From Metellina segmentata (lineage: Eukaryota > Arthropoda > Arachnida > Araneae > Tetragnathidae), in NCBI GenBank assembly GCA_947359465.1, contig OX375876.1:68392998-68456997 (forward strand): a stretch of 64,000 nucleotides of DNA, read 5' to 3'. The position numbers were made by a program, and so were the translations under genes. The number at the start of each line of letters is the position of its first letter. Within the stretch, counting starts at the first letter, position 1. Shown in pieces: positions 27,708 through 39,869 of this stretch. The notes below the pieces were generated by a model. It saw only the letters and a program-made list of their open reading frames with translations. It had not been told where the DNA came from and made no database searches.

Positions 27708-28440
27708 CTAGCTACTGCGTTGTAGCCCTGCGTTGCCCGTGCAGTTACATTTGTGGGGTTATTGGTTTGCTTCGCAAACCAAATAGCAATTCGTAGTCTA
27801 TTGGATAATAGCCTTAACGGCGTTGCCCCTGGAGTTGGTTTGCTTCGCAAACGAAATGGGGATTCGTAGCCTAATGGATAACAGCCATAACGGCGTTGAC
27901 CATGGTGTTGGTTTGCTTTGCAAACCAAAATATATAAATATTTAATTGATAAATTACTTTTTAAAAGAAAATCAAACGTATAAGGTATCTATTTGGTGTA
28001 AAATTTTCCACAGATTTCAAATCCGTTAAATTTTTAATTCTATTTTTAACGATCGCTGAGATAGAAAAAAGCACTGAAGAACACTAGATATAATTTTAAT
28101 AATTTCTTTTGTTTCACTCTAATCCGTTTTTCAGGAAATCGAAATGAATGAAGCGAAGGTCATTCGAATCTGTTCGCTCCCATTCAAGACGGAAGGTGAA
28201 AAAATTGGCATGGTTCCAAACGCTGACGTCAGTAGTGTAGTGAGGGAGAAAAGTCTAAATTTTGATGCTTCTTCATTTTCCGAAAAAAGAAAGATCGGCG
28301 AAAAAAAATATTAAATTAATTTTAAGGTTATAGATTGAATTTTAAAATTCGCCGCGACCCGAAAATTGCATACATTCGGACTACCTTTGTGCCAAATCCC
28401 ATTACTGCAAGTACCATAGATTCGTCTATATGAGAAAATA
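27708..28440 (-). mobile_element. Helitron-like element, family C copy 2
   Basis: Starts CTAG next to A on the plus strand, so the minus-strand 3' end is CTAG. It contains GCGTTGCCCGTG and three repeated blocks with GTTTGCTTCGCAAAC-type palindromes (27760-27925). It then has kinship with copies 1 and 3: atcTnGGTGTAAAATTTTCC, TTTCAAATCCGTT, and the gtgccaaatcccattactg..agtgcc block near 28390. The 5' end block CACTTCCTTTTATAAT is missing, so it is truncated near 28440. Confidence 0.6.
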
Positions 28441-30170
28441 GGACTTACGACATTGCAGTCGCAAGAGAATCAAACAATCATAAAAAATTACTGGAAATCA
28501 TGAGTGAACTTGCTGTCATTGATCAGAGCATTGATTACGAAGTAGAGTTATCTTGAGGGGTGGTGTAGGCAAGAGGGGTGATTGAAAGTTTTCAAGCTAA
28601 CAGGGAGATATCTTTTAGACGGCCTTTGGACATGTGATTCATGTGCTCATAGGTGATCCAAAAAGTGCATTCTAACCCACAGCAGCCAGAGACCAAAGCC
28701 GGCGAGTACCGCTTTCCTAAAAACTTCCTATCAATTCACTTTTAATTCTTCACAACACAAGTTTACATTCAAGACATTCCTGTTGTGCAATTAATTATAT
28801 GGAATATAAACTGTTGTTGAGCTGAACGCTTCAATCATCACTATCTAGAGTGCTGTTGGACATGCATTATTACGTAAGAGATTGTGCTTAACGCTATTAG
28901 GCCCTTGCGCCATAAACACCAAAGACAACCTAAAAACCTTAGTGTTAATGAGAAACATGTTTTTATCATTTACTTTTAACTCTTCACAAAGTCTTAGCCT
29001 CGATATGAGCCTACGATAAAAGGAACACATAATTAAAATTCTATTGAAGATTCAGTTTTCATATTTCCTTTCACAGGAAAACTATAAGGGGGGCTTAATT
29101 TAAAACATGCATACTAGGAATTGGGCCACTTTTGAAGCAACATTTATTTCTGAACAATACATTTTTCCCCTAAGTAACGATGAAATTCTCAATAGTTATT
29201 TCCGTTCTGTTTTAATAAATAGAGAAAATCACATTCAAACCATTTCATTAGAAATGAATACAAACGTGCATAATTTGGAATCCAACCTACGATGATTGTG
29301 CATGCTAAGAATTTTTCTCACGGGAAAATCATTGCACAGGCAACTGCCTACTATACAAAGAATGACAGAGAATCATCTTTTTTCGTAATCTAATCATCTC
29401 AGAAGCCACCACGGTATCAAAATAATGGGAATCTAGATTTTCAATTTTCTTCCCTGTGACTTTCGCATTAAGATGATGAATGGAAATCATTTCTGTAGCT
29501 TAGACTGAACACTGAACTATTCAGGGAATAACTTATTACTGCTTCAGCCGTGTAATTTGAATTGTTTCTTGTAATCCGGACGCATTAAGGAAAACGCCGT
29601 GGGGGAGAGACGGAAATAATTACGTTGGAAACGAATCGTTGCTATTTCTATTCAAATTAAAAGATAAATGCAATTGATTCCATGTGGTGTTAAAATTAGA
29701 CATTGTTACTTTTCCTTGTATTGTAGCTCATTTTGTGAGATGTTCTTACACCTGTATTTTAAATCTGAACTTCTAAACACTATCATTAAATGTTTATACT
29801 ATATGTCAATGGTTTTTTTTAATTCTTGGACTGCTGTAATCTCATTGAGTTGTGAGAGTGAGTCATATAAAAATATATTTGATCTGTCATAGGTTATAGC
29901 TTTCAACGTAAATGCCATCTTTGGGTATATTGCGCTGAAGAACATGTTGAGACACACATATACTTCAGGAAGGAGCCTGACCCAGTCTGCACAAAATGGT
30001 GTTTTCTACGTATGGGCAGATTACAGAGACTTCTGATATCAACAGCAGATATATTCGAGGGGGTTATCTTGAGGATATGATGTCGCGAAATAACTCTAAA
30101 TCCTTTTATTTAAGAAATATTTTATCTATCAACAATACAAGTACTCCATATTTTAATTGGTCAGAGATTG
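28441..30170. other. Intergenic DNA without a supported gene
   Basis: Small open frames at 28845-29030 (minus), 29107-29295 and 29668-29892 have no recognisable motif. No repeat structure is seen until 30174. Confidence 0.3.
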
Positions 30171-30173
30171 ACA

Positions 30174-30540
30174 CGAATGTTCTTAACCAATTAAAATAAC
30201 AATTCAAATTTTAGAGTAGAAATTATATTTTCTAGAAAGAATATGTTGAGTTATTTGAGGTGGAATAAAAATCGTCCACAGGTAACGAATGCTCTTTACC
30301 AATTAAAATAACAATTTAAATTTTAGAGTAGAAATTATATTTTCTAGAAAGAATATGTTAAGTTATTTGAGGTGGAATAAAAATCGTCCACAGGTAATGA
30401 AGGCATGCGGATACGAATGCTCTTTACCAATTAAAATAACAATTTAAATTTTAGAGTAGAAATTATATTTTCTAGAAAGAACATGTTAAGTTATTTGAGG
30501 TGGAATAAAAAAAGTCCGCAGGTAATGAAGGCATGCGGAT
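30174..30540. repeat. Tandem repeat, about 112-127-bp unit, 3 copies
   Basis: Units start at about 30174, 30287 and 30414. All contain ccaattaaaataacaatt, agagtagaaattatatttt, and gttatttgaggtggaataaa; the second and third add ggtaatgaaggcatgcggat. The end of the open frame at 29996-30199 runs into the first unit. Confidence 0.9.
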
Positions 30541-31214
30541 GCACAAGCTACAAAGCAATATTTTACATAATACTTGTCATGTGACAGAAAAAGTCACAGC
30601 TCCGAACGTGCATCTAGGCATTTGGAAAAATCATATATGTTTAAACATGATTTATTTACTACAGCAAGAATTACATCGCATGATAGTGTAATAAGATTGT
30701 GTAACATGCAAGTTATGCTTATAATATACAATGTTTCAGTGTGTATAATTTAGAATAAATTGTTATGCTTACAAGTCATATTTTCACATAAATCACCAAA
30801 CTGGTTAAGTGTAAAAAATGTATTAAGTGTGAATCAGGTAGAGAGAGACAAATTCTAGAATAAAAATACCAAAAGAAACTACACAGATCTTACATTACGT
30901 TGCTCTATATTATTGCTATGAACCAATCCACTCTAGGATCCTTATAAAAGTCCAGTGATGTAACCTAGATTATGAAAGATGTGTCCCTTCTCGCAACGTG
31001 CAGTCTTTCTGACAAAGTACCTTTCTCTTCTTGTAATCTTTCTTCAAAATCCAAACGAAAGTAATTTATCAATTATAATTTATTGCAAGCTATACACATT
31101 GAAATGTTTACCCTTATTGAAGGAAATTCAATAAAGGTAACTATTTTAACGTGCATAGCTTGGAATAAATTGCGATGTTTTCCAAGCCATATCTTTGCCT
31201 ATAGCATCAAAGTA
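30541..31214. repeat. Diverged direct repeats flanking the 83-bp satellite
   Basis: Two diverged copies of a tttagaataaattg.tatgctt.caag.cata block lie at about 30745 and 31150. The segment attctagaataaaaatacca...tatgaaccaatcc at 30850-30940 recurs on the far side of the satellite at 33155-33235. Confidence 0.55.
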
Positions 31215-31540
31215 ACGTGGATCCAAAGATTGGTCGAGGTAACCTAGTTGAAAGAGCAGCAGATTAGCAACGGGAGGCTAAGGAGTACGAAACTCGGTGC
31301 AGACAAAGACAGTCGTGAATGTGGAGGAGGGGGGTGAGCTGGAGCACGTTTAATCTGTCGTGGTCTCAAATGTCTTCACTTTCGTATGGTGTTGAAATTT
31401 GGAAAGTGGGGTGTCAGCTCAGTTGTTCTTGTCTTCTGTAGTGGTTCAAAATTACGTGGCATTGTCCTCGAATATTTCCGGGAATGATATCGGAACGTCA
31501 CCAATACCCCGTTATGTTGCTTCAGTGCGACGTTAATTAT
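31215..31540 (+). mobile_element. SINE family 1, near-complete copy
   Basis: A tRNA-like head (box A-like ggtaacctagttgaaag, box B-like gagtacgaaactc) is followed by the body ctggagcacgtttaatctgtcgtgg, the block agtggttcaaaattacgtgg and the tail ttgcttcagtgcgacgttaatta. The same body and tail recur in the other copies. It abuts the 83-bp satellite. Confidence 0.7.
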
Positions 31541-33165
31541 CTGCCTACATTAACAAAATATTAAGTATTCAAGTTAATACTTTTACTTTAGAAAAAAAAC
31601 TATCAGTATCAATGCCAATTACCTGCCTACATTAACAAAATATTAAGTATTCAAGTTAATCCTTTTTCTTTAGAATAAAAACTATCAGCATCAATGCTAA
31701 TTACCTGCCTACATTAACAAAATATTAAATATTCAAGTTAATCCTTTTACTTTAGAAAAAAAAAGTATCAGCATCAATGCTAATTACCCGCCTACATTAA
31801 CAAAATATTAAGTATTCAAGTTAATATATTTACTTTAGAAAAAAAAACTATCAGCATCAATGCTAATTACCTGCCTACATTAACAAAATATTAAGTATTC
31901 AAGTTAATCCTTTTACTTTAGAAAAAAAACTATCAGCATCAATGCTAATTACCTGCCTACATTAACAAAATATTAAGTATTCAAGTTAATCCTTTTACTT
32001 TAGAAAAAAAAACTATCAGCATCAATGCTAATTACCTGCCTACATTAACAAAATATTAAGTATTCAAGTTAATCCTTTTACTTTAGAAAAAAAAACTATC
32101 AGCATCAATGCTAATTACCTGCCTACATTAACAAAATATTAAGCATTCAAGTTAATCCTTTTACTTTAGAAAAAAAAAAACTATCAGCATCAATGCTAAT
32201 TACCTGCCTACATTAACAAAATATTAAGTATTCAAGTTAATCTTTTTACTTTAGAAAAAAAAACTATCAGCATCAATGCTAATTACCTGCCTACATTAAC
32301 AAAATATTAAGTACTAGGGGGCCTGCCCCCTGCTCGCTAACGCTCGCCAACCACCGGAGGATTGCTTCGCAATCCTCATTGGTTTACTGCGCGAACCTAT
32401 GCTCGCTTCGCTCGCCTCAATGAAGACATGTGTCCTAGCAGAAGGGATTGTTTACAAAATATGTTACCAAATTTTTTTTTTTGAAATCTAAATTTGCTGC
32501 ATTACAGAAAACATATATACAGTATCTCTAAAATCAGAATTCAAATGAAAACTTTGTGCAAATTTTGACTCGAAATGTGAGCGTTGCTTTAGAAATTGAA
32601 TACCTAGCATGTTGTTTGTGTGTACATCTTCCCAGCACTTAAACGACCCACACTTTTTCATTGAGTTTGTTGCCGAAAGTTGTAGTGCAAGCGTCTTGTT
32701 GAACTATACTTGTTGGCCCTGAAAAGGACCGTTTTTTAAATGGCCCTGAAAAGATCCTCCTCTTTCTTTGATTTCTATTATAAACTAACTGCAACAGCTC
32801 ATTAAAATTTCCTTTTTTTTTACAATAAAATTTCATCCGATAACGCTATAAATTCAATCGATGCGCGAGACTTCGAGATAAACAAACAATCGTACAGTGT
32901 TGCCAAAACGCGATTACAAATAACGTCTTTTTTGCGTGCCACGTAAGAGAATTATATATATAGATTCAAGTTAATCCTTTTACTTTAGAAAAAAAACTAT
33001 CAGCATCAATGCTAATTACCTGCCTACATTAACAAAATATTAAGTATTCAAGTTAATCCTTTTACTTTAGAAAAAAAAAACTATCAGCATCAATGCTAAT
33101 TACCTGCCTACATTAACAAAATATTAAGTATTCAAGTTAATCCTTTTTCTTTAGAATAAAAATAC
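31535..33165. repeat. Satellite, about 83-bp unit, about 12 copies, split by a Helitron
   Basis: Each unit contains aattacctgcctacattaac, aaaatattaagtattcaag, ttaatccttttactttag and an A-run before ctatcagcatcaatgct. Units start at about 31535, 31617, 31699, 31782, 31865, 31947, 32030, 32113, 32198 and 32281, then at about 33013 and 33097 after the Helitron at 32314-32964. Most differences are in A-run length. The first and last units are more diverged. Confidence 0.95.
32314..32964 (-). mobile_element. Non-autonomous Helitron, family A copy 3, inside the satellite
   Basis: The plus strand begins CTAGGGGGCCTGCCCCC and ends in GA of the inverted TCTATATA terminus. The interrupted satellite unit reads aagta before and ttcaag after, so removal restores aagtattcaag exactly as in neighbouring units. 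This proves both ends and the A|T target without any target duplication. The two stem-loops are at 32715-32730 and 32742-32757 on the minus strand. Confidence 0.96.
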
Positions 33166-34145
33166 CAACATTGATGAAATGAGTTCTACTTTACGCTACT
33201 CAGTATGCTAGTCCTATGAACCAATCCCCGTGGCTATCCCTATGAAAGTCCATCGATGAAACCTACATTGGAAAAGTAAGGCGCAACATTTTTTGCACAC
33301 TTCTCACTTCAAATACAAATAAAAGTTCCCTCTCCAATAAAGGTTCTATTCTTACTTCGCGTGCAGGTAAATAACAATATCGAAAGACACTCTTCTATTC
33401 TGCTTTCGGAAATCTGCACTTACTCCAATGCGCTCTTTAAATTCTTGGTAAGGTCTGAGGAAACTACAAAGAACGAAACTTGAAGCCACCCACTTTGAAA
33501 ACTGCCAAAAGGAGCGATAGAAGCCAATTTTTTCCTATCTCTTGGACATAAAAAAAAGTTGAGGGAAAACTACGGATTGCTTTCATGTCACGTATTCTAT
33601 AAACCTAAGGATTACTTTCATGCCAACTTCCCGAATGTGGCGGTGAAGACTAAATGACGCATTCCAAAAAATATATATCTCCATCCACTGCTTTATGTTA
33701 TCAAGAAACTAGCATTTTGCCGACTGGAAATTCGTCGGAAGAAATTTCAAAATTACGGACTAAGATCCGTTCCGATTATCCCACATTTATACAAATAACT
33801 TGAAGTGTCTTAGGTTTTATTCAATAATATCATTTTAGTACTTTTCTGTTGTTTAAGCTAATTTTTAATTGAAACATAAATTACGAAATTTTTGATTTTT
33901 TAAAAATTTTGTAATGTTACATAATACAACATACATAAGATTGAAATAATCTACCTTCCAACGCGCCGAAACAGACTGAGCATATGGGCGGAATCGATGT
34001 TGCCAGATTTCAAAAGGGAAATGCACGTTGGTCTACGGATCGACATCGTCCGATTGGTTGTTGAATAGTAGACTAGTATTTTTAATCACGATGGATAATC
34101 ACTTTATACAATCAACTCCTACATTAGGATTTATGATTTTTACCA
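33166..34145. other. Intergenic DNA without a supported gene
   Basis: Repeat kinship to 30850-30970 at its start (see flanking repeats). No coding or TIR signal was recognised. Confidence 0.3.
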
Positions 34146-34149
34146 CAAC

Positions 34150-34410
34150 CACATGACAGATCTTTAAACCGAGCGAGGCGGAAGAAACACGGATTAGGAA
34201 ATGAAGGGTTGCGAGTTCGAATCCACCCAAATATCATCACGTACATAGGAGCTGGTGCACGTTTAATATGTCATGGCCTCAATTATCCTCACGTTGGCGT
34301 TGTGTGGAAGTTTGGGATTTAGAGTGCCAACCCATGTGAGATCTCGTCATCTGACCATGGTTCAAAATTAAGTGGTGTTTTCCTCGGATCTAGGCCATTG
34401 TGTAAGAAAC
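34150..34410 (+). mobile_element. SINE family 1 copy
   Basis: Box B-like gggttgcgagttcgaatcc near 34206 is followed by gctggtgcacgtttaatatgtcatgg, a tggttcaaaattaagtggtg block and cctcggatc. This is the same order as the copy at 31215-31540. The final GACGTTAATTA tail is missing. Confidence 0.7.
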
Positions 34411-34698
34411 TTACGTAACAGATATTTTAAGAGCTGTAAAAATTGAGCAAAATTGAAAGCAGAAGTTAAAGTTTCAGCTTTTTATATTCAGAATGGCAAG
34501 CTATGTCAAGAGCTATGGGCACATATAAAAACGCTATACAAGGTGTGTTCATAAAGGATCGAACCTTTATTTTTTCCACGTAAACAAATGAAGCTCATGA
34601 GGACTCCTTCTGTGCAAAGGTAAAGGGGACATTAATGCGCATGTGTGAATTGCCCCCCCCCTCGGCGAAAGCGTCATTTGCTTACAATCAGCCGTTAA

Positions 34699-35428
34699 GG
34701 GGGTCCAGGACACAAAAATGGTCAAATTTTCGATTTTTTAAAAATTATTTTAAGAAATTCTCTGTGTTTTTCTGCTTAAAATGACGTCTAAATCATGTTT
34801 TGATCTGAATTAGAACTAGAAATATAATAATTTTTGTGGTGCGTTGTTTTGAAAATCTAACGCTTTTGACAGTTGTTGTCATGGCAACAACATTTGTCTT
34901 TAAAACTTTAAATGCGTTTTTCTCCATGATACATTTTTTCAAGATTCCCTGTATTCAAATTGCTATAAGTCGAAAACCGATAAAGTTTAAGGGTTGAAAT
35001 TTGGAATATATCTTTTTCAAACGTTATACTTTAATTTTGATTCAGCAAATTTGAAACAAATATTTACTTTTAAAAATATGACTTTTTTAAAAAAAAGTAC
35101 CTTAAAATTTTCAAATTTTTTTATTCAAATATTTTTTATTTTTTATTAAATTAATATTTTTTAAATTGCTGAATCAAAATTAAAGTTTATAAATTTGTGA
35201 ATAATTTACCGCAAGAATTTTGAAAATGGATCAAGAATATTTTGAGTTTTAACAATTTAAAGTGACCCCTCTTTTTTTCAAAAAATTTTACTTTAAAATT
35301 TTTAGAAAATTTTTGGAAAAATTTTGTGTTGTGATTTTGTTTATTAGTTAGATGAGTAATCAGTACAAAAAAATTCAAAATTATAAATTAATTAATAAAA
35401 AAAAAATTTCAATGTGTCCCGGATCCCC
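34699..35428. mobile_element. piggyBac-type MITE nested in mariner
   Basis: The ends are GGGGGTCCAGGACACA and, reversed, GGGGATCCGGGACACA: 16 bp with two mismatches. TTAA flanks both sides (34695-34698 and 35429-35432), the signature of the piggyBac superfamily. An internal inverted pair around taattttgattcagcaa / ttgctgaatcaaaatta is also present. No coding capacity. The superfamily is inferred from the TTAA target only. Confidence 0.85.
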
Positions 35429-35478
35429 TTAAGTGAGGAAGTGTAACGAGCGTCCGTCGGATTGTGAACTCTTAAGAA

Positions 35479-36530
35479 ATGACGAAACGCCTTGAGCAGC
35501 GATGTTGCATTAAATTTTGCCAAAAGCTTGGCGATACTCAAGTGGAAACGATTCGAAAGATTAAACAGGCTTTCGGGGACGATGCTATGACCATTTCTCG
35601 CATAAAGGAGTGGGACAACCGCTTCAAAGATGGCCGCACATCAGTGGACAACGAACCGGTAGATCATCAACAAGTCGGAATGACAATGTCATCAACCAAG
35701 TGCGGACTTTGGTCATGCAGGATTGTCGTATCACCGTGTGGGAACTAGCGGACGATGTGGGGCCAGCGTTGGATCAGTACATGCAATTTTGACTGATGAT
35801 TCGGGTATGAAGAGAGTGTCCGCGAAATTTGTGCCGAAGCTGCTAACGGTTTATCAGAAGCGATTCCGCTTGGATACCGCACATGAAATGCTGGACAACG
35901 TTAACAAAGACCCAATTTTCTGAACAGCGTATCACTGGTAATGAGTCGTAGGTGTACGGTTACGACCCAGAAACAAAAATGAATCCTCGCAGTGGAAACA
36001 TCCATCCTCCCCAAGACCAAAAAAGCTCGACAAGTTCGTAGCAACGTCAAGTCATGCTGACCGTTTTTTTTCCGACTCTGGTGGTGTAGTGCATCACGAG
36101 TACGCACCATAAGGTACTACAGTTACCAAGGAGTACTTCCAGGAGGTCCTTCGTCGCCTTCGTGAAGCTGTGAGACGGAAACGACCGGACATGTGGGCAG
36201 CGTCAACTTGGCAGATCCATCAAGACAACGCATCCGCTCATTTATCGTATCTTGTTCGGACTTTTGTGGCTAACCATGGCATTCCCGTGGTTCGTCAGGC
36301 TCCCACTCCCCCGAAATGGCTTCGTGTGATTTTTGACTATTCCCTAAGCTGAAAATGCCGCTGAAAGGGACCAGATTTCAATCAAGGGAAAAGATTATGC
36401 AAAACACGATGGCCGGGTTAAACAGCATTCCGAAAGATGCGTTCCAGAAATGTTACAAACAATGGCAGAACCGCTGAGATAATTGTGTGCATCACCAAGG
36501 AGACTACTTCGAAGGTGATTAAAGTAAAAA
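35479..36530 (+). pseudogene. Mariner transposase pseudogene
   Basis: From ATG 35479 the frame reads MTKRLEQRCCIKFCQKLGDT, then IKQAFGDDAMTISRIKEWDN, the helix-turn-helix region of a widespread mariner subfamily (seen as GVQW-type sequences in animals). Frameshifts occur near 35700 and again before 35930. The first catalytic motif appears as ITGNES, with the Asp of GDE(S/T) changed to Asn and a stop next to it. The second, HQDNASAH, keeps its Asp. The SPDLAPCD region with the third Asp is deleted (QAPTPP-KWLRVIFDY). The element is dead. Confidence 0.9.
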
Positions 36531-36594
36531 TATTTTATACGAAAAAAAATATTTTTTCTGACTAAAGATTCTATACTTTTTGAACACACCTCGT

Positions 36595-37120
36595 ACTACG
36601 AGGGTGTGTCAATAAGTAACGCACATGTCAATTTTTAAGTTGGAAAATAATTAGTAAAAATGAAACTATTTAGTAAAAAGGGAACTAGAGAGTTTTAAAA
36701 GAGAATTCGATTACAAAAAGAATTTAGAATGTAGAAAGATTACTGTAACTTGTACGCATTATTCTGTTAAAGTCGAAGTGCAGTAGATTTGTATTTAAAA
36801 TAGATAAAAGTAAATACCTTCGAACAATTAAAGGACTTGTTAGTTTCAGACAAAAATGAAAGAAAGCTTATCTCTAAATTTTAAAACCCATATATATCTA
36901 AAAAACAGATAAATGGTTGACGCCAGTGAAGTTGGCTAGGAAAGTGTTGATTTTTAATTTACGAAGTTAACCACTGAAAACGTAGACAGGTGGAAATAAA
37001 GCAGTCCCCTGAAGATGCTTTCCCACACACATCATATATTAATGACTGATTCACTGTGTATTGAATGAGGTTGGACGTCGAAAGGAAAATGCAACTATTT
37101 CATTTGTGACTTCATATTCC
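36595..37120. other. Possible second mariner-like end, then unassigned DNA
   Basis: Directly after the mariner end, tactacgagggtgtgtcaataagtaacg resembles another mariner-type 5' terminus next to TA. No matching right end is seen. The rest is AT-rich without a gene. Confidence 0.35.
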
Positions 37121-37122
37121 AC

Positions 37123-37645
37123 GTGGAAAATATAGGAGGATTAGACGCGTCACTCGTTTTGCTAGTAAAGAACCTGACAGAAGTCTTGAAAAGAGTCTTT
37201 GAACAGCGCTGTAGTGGAGGGTATACGCCGTATACCCTCCGGTTTTACCAGCAAATTCCTTATACCCTCTGCTTTTTCTTAAAAATTATGTACACGCTTT
37301 GTTTTTTTCTAGAACACATCGCGCGAAACATCACGTGTGAAATGCACATAGCTGTAGAAGCAAAGTAAAAGTTTCTGTTTCGAGATATGACCTTGCTACA
37401 TAATTCCAAAATCGTACCTATTAATCAAAAGCAATTCATACAAAGTTTTGTTGATAGAATGAAATCCAGACTTTGTTCTGATGTTAATGAAGAAAACTGT
37501 CAACTTTTGAAGGATATATCCATAATTTATCCAGAAGATTTAAATACAGGAGATATTCGCCATGTTGAAAAGTAGGTAAAAAGGATATGTCGACGTTTTG
37601 ATATAGATGAAATCCGCACTATTCAAGGTTTGAGGGACCAATGAC
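37123..37645 (+). pseudogene. hAT-like (KIAA1586-type) transposase fragment
   Basis: Two open stretches share one frame, separated by a TAA near 37366. The first has ENIGGLDASLVLLVKNLTEV and ends NITCEMHIAVEAK. The second reads LFRDMTLLHNSKIVPINQKQ, then DISIIYPEDLNTGDIRH and, after another stop, VKRICRRFDIDE. I associate the last block (RxCRRFxLxE) with hAT-derived KIAA1586/ZMYM-like proteins, from memory. A small palindrome-headed insertion at 37216 onward seems to interrupt the first part. Confidence 0.5.
37216..37240. repeat. Perfect hairpin, 11-bp arms
   Basis: GGAGGGTATAC-gcc-GTATACCCTCC, a perfect inverted repeat with a 3-nt loop. It is followed 20 bp later by another tataccctc, so it may be the end of a small MITE in the hAT-like fragment. 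Confidence 0.8.
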
Positions 37646-38095
37646 AACGCCCAAATTGTTCCAGAAAAATAAACCCTCTTTTAAGAACAATTGAAATAAT
37701 AACATGTTAGTTTGCTGTTACTATGAAAAATGGAACTTTGCTGTTACTATGAACTTGCAATTATAATCTTTGGAAATGGAATTGCAATGTTGGAATGTAC
37801 ATCTTGTAAAAAAATCCCTGCATGCGTGTTTCACGTTCAGGAGGGAGGAATATGAGGATTCGCATCACATTTCCTCACTCCACGAGTTCAGAGGACTCGG
37901 CCTCTATAGAACCTCTTGAACTTGAGGAGAGAAGAAAAAAGCAGCGAGACAAATAGTCTATGTAAAGACCGGTAGGCAGATAAGTATTTTAACTTTGAGA
38001 CTATGGCCAGTACAGTAGTTGTACCTTGAAAGTTATAAGAATTCCGCCAAGAAAGAATCGCGCCAGTTATATCTATAGCTGTAGTCAAAACGTGA

Positions 38096-38300
38096 ATTAA
38101 CGTCACACTCTAGCAACACAACGGGCTATTCGCGAAGGTCTTTAAACTTCCACATCCCACTAAAGTGATGACTTATAAGGCAACAAAAGATTTAACGTGG
38201 CACCAACCCCGTGTACACGACGGTCTTTTAGTTAGAACTCGCAATCTTACGGCTGCAAATACGGTACTCATCCAACTGGTCTACCTTTGCCATATGAATT
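38096..38300 (-). mobile_element. SINE family 1 copy, minus strand
   Basis: On the minus strand it shows a tRNA-like head (gaccagttggatgagtacc as box A region, agattgcgagttctaact as box B region) and the tail gcccgttgtgttgctagagtgtgacgttaatt. It resembles the copies at 58733 (same strand) and 31215 (opposite strand). Confidence 0.65.
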
Positions 38301-39538
38301 CAAAGCACATAAGCCTTTGCGTAATTCTTCGTACAACAAAGTTATAAATATATTTTTAAGTAGTTCAGTATGGTACCAGGAACAAGAAAAGCTCAAAGTC
38401 TGCCAGATCCCAAAAGTAATGCGAAATTTATAATTATTATTTATAGAATTTCAGACAAAATTCTGAATAAAGGCTCTTGTATGCTTGACAAATAACAATA
38501 TTTATATTGGTTATTTCAAAGGAAGAAAACTGGCGAAAATCAATTATTGCAAGTAGTTACATACATAACCAGCAATGTAATAAAATGTAACACTTTTGAG
38601 GTTGCCAAAAATTAGTTATAACTATAGTTTTATTCACCTGAAGTATGAAATACGCACAGGGATTATGGCTGCTATTACTTTTAAGGTTTAATGCCTTCCA
38701 GTAAGAATTTTCCATCTTTGAAATGATTAGTTTTATTTTGATAAATGTTTTTTTTTTACGCTTGAAAGGTTAGCCCAATAAAGTGATAATAGATTCCACC
38801 TACCGAGTATATAGAAATTTCCGAGTTATTTCAAGATAATGGAAAATAATTTATTTAAACTGTTTTTTACTCGTCTAAAAATATTTTTTCATTATATGCT
38901 ATTCAAATATTTTTCAAAATAACTCTCATAAAGAATACATTGTTTACCCCTTCTGGTTTTTTCCTCGAAAAGGTATCTCTTCATTGGAAAAGCAGACTAG
39001 ATCTTAATGTTAGCCTAACAATTTGCTTATGAAAGACTCATAAAATACAAAATGTTTTTGCTTTTGATTATCAGTATACTTTTGTAGCAAATAACAATCG
39101 AACGGCGTTTAAAAAAATATATTTTTAACAATTATGTATTTATGTACGCAAGAGAAAGTTGGAATGAAAGAAGCTTGATGTGTCACGACAGAAGCTTGTG
39201 AAAAAAGTTCGAGTTTAACTTTTTATTTAATTAATGCAAATTATGTACTCACTATTAAAATTCTCAACAAAAGAAAGGGAAATATATTAAATGATTTATT
39301 TACAATAGTGAAAAGCAATCATTCCAAGAACCGTCCATATATGAGGCAAAAATGGCCTAACCCTCGAAAATTCGAAAATTTTACTATCACCTTTTATTTT
39401 ATTTAAATGTTCAAGTTCAAGGGTTCTAAAATTGAAAAATAACTTAGTGTTGATGAATGAAAAACAAATTTTCAGAATCTCAAATCATCTTGTGGATAAA
39501 TTAGAAAACATAAAAAAAATAATGGCAAGAAAATCGCC
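38301..39538. other. AT-rich intergenic DNA, nothing recognised
   Basis: No open frame, repeat or terminus was recognised in this stretch, which ends at the target duplication of the next transposon. Confidence 0.3.
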
Positions 39539-39869
39539 ATTTATCCAACGCCTCCTATAACTAAAGGCACGATCGCGGGTTACCAGTTTGCTTCATGATG
39601 TACTGAATGTAGGCACAAGCGCAATTCTATATGGTTTCCAGTATTAACAGTTTATTGCTTTTGGCGATATACTTTCCTACCTCTTAACGCTAATGCAAAG
39701 GGAAAAGGCTTACTAAAGACTGACGAATTGGCGCGTTCCGAATAAGTTTTCAGAATTTTTGTTGCAGCTGCTGGGCATGTTTTTTGTTTGATGCTTATAG
39801 TTTGCTGAACATTAACCATCAGTTACTACATTAAACAGTTACTACTTCAAATTTCATAACGCATTAGCA

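Larger units (their letters stand above)
34539..36593 (+). mobile_element. Mariner element (about 1.32 kb without its insert)
   Basis: Inverted ends are CAAGGTGTGTTCA (left) and CGAGGTGTGTTCA (right, reversed), each next to TA. Inside is a mariner transposase pseudogene. A 730-bp TTAA-flanked MITE at 34699-35428 accounts for the excess length; without it and one TTAA copy the element is 1,321 bp, a normal mariner length. Confidence 0.9.

Noticed and set aside
31535..33165. Regular direct repeats that could suggest a CRISPR array
   Set aside because: Whole units are repeated head to tail with no unique spacers, and the DNA is eukaryotic. It is a satellite.
34660..34670. Homopolymer runs such as the C run here (also at 14504 and the G run at 26671)
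   Set aside because: Isolated low-complexity runs, possibly sequencing-sensitive, with no structure around them.
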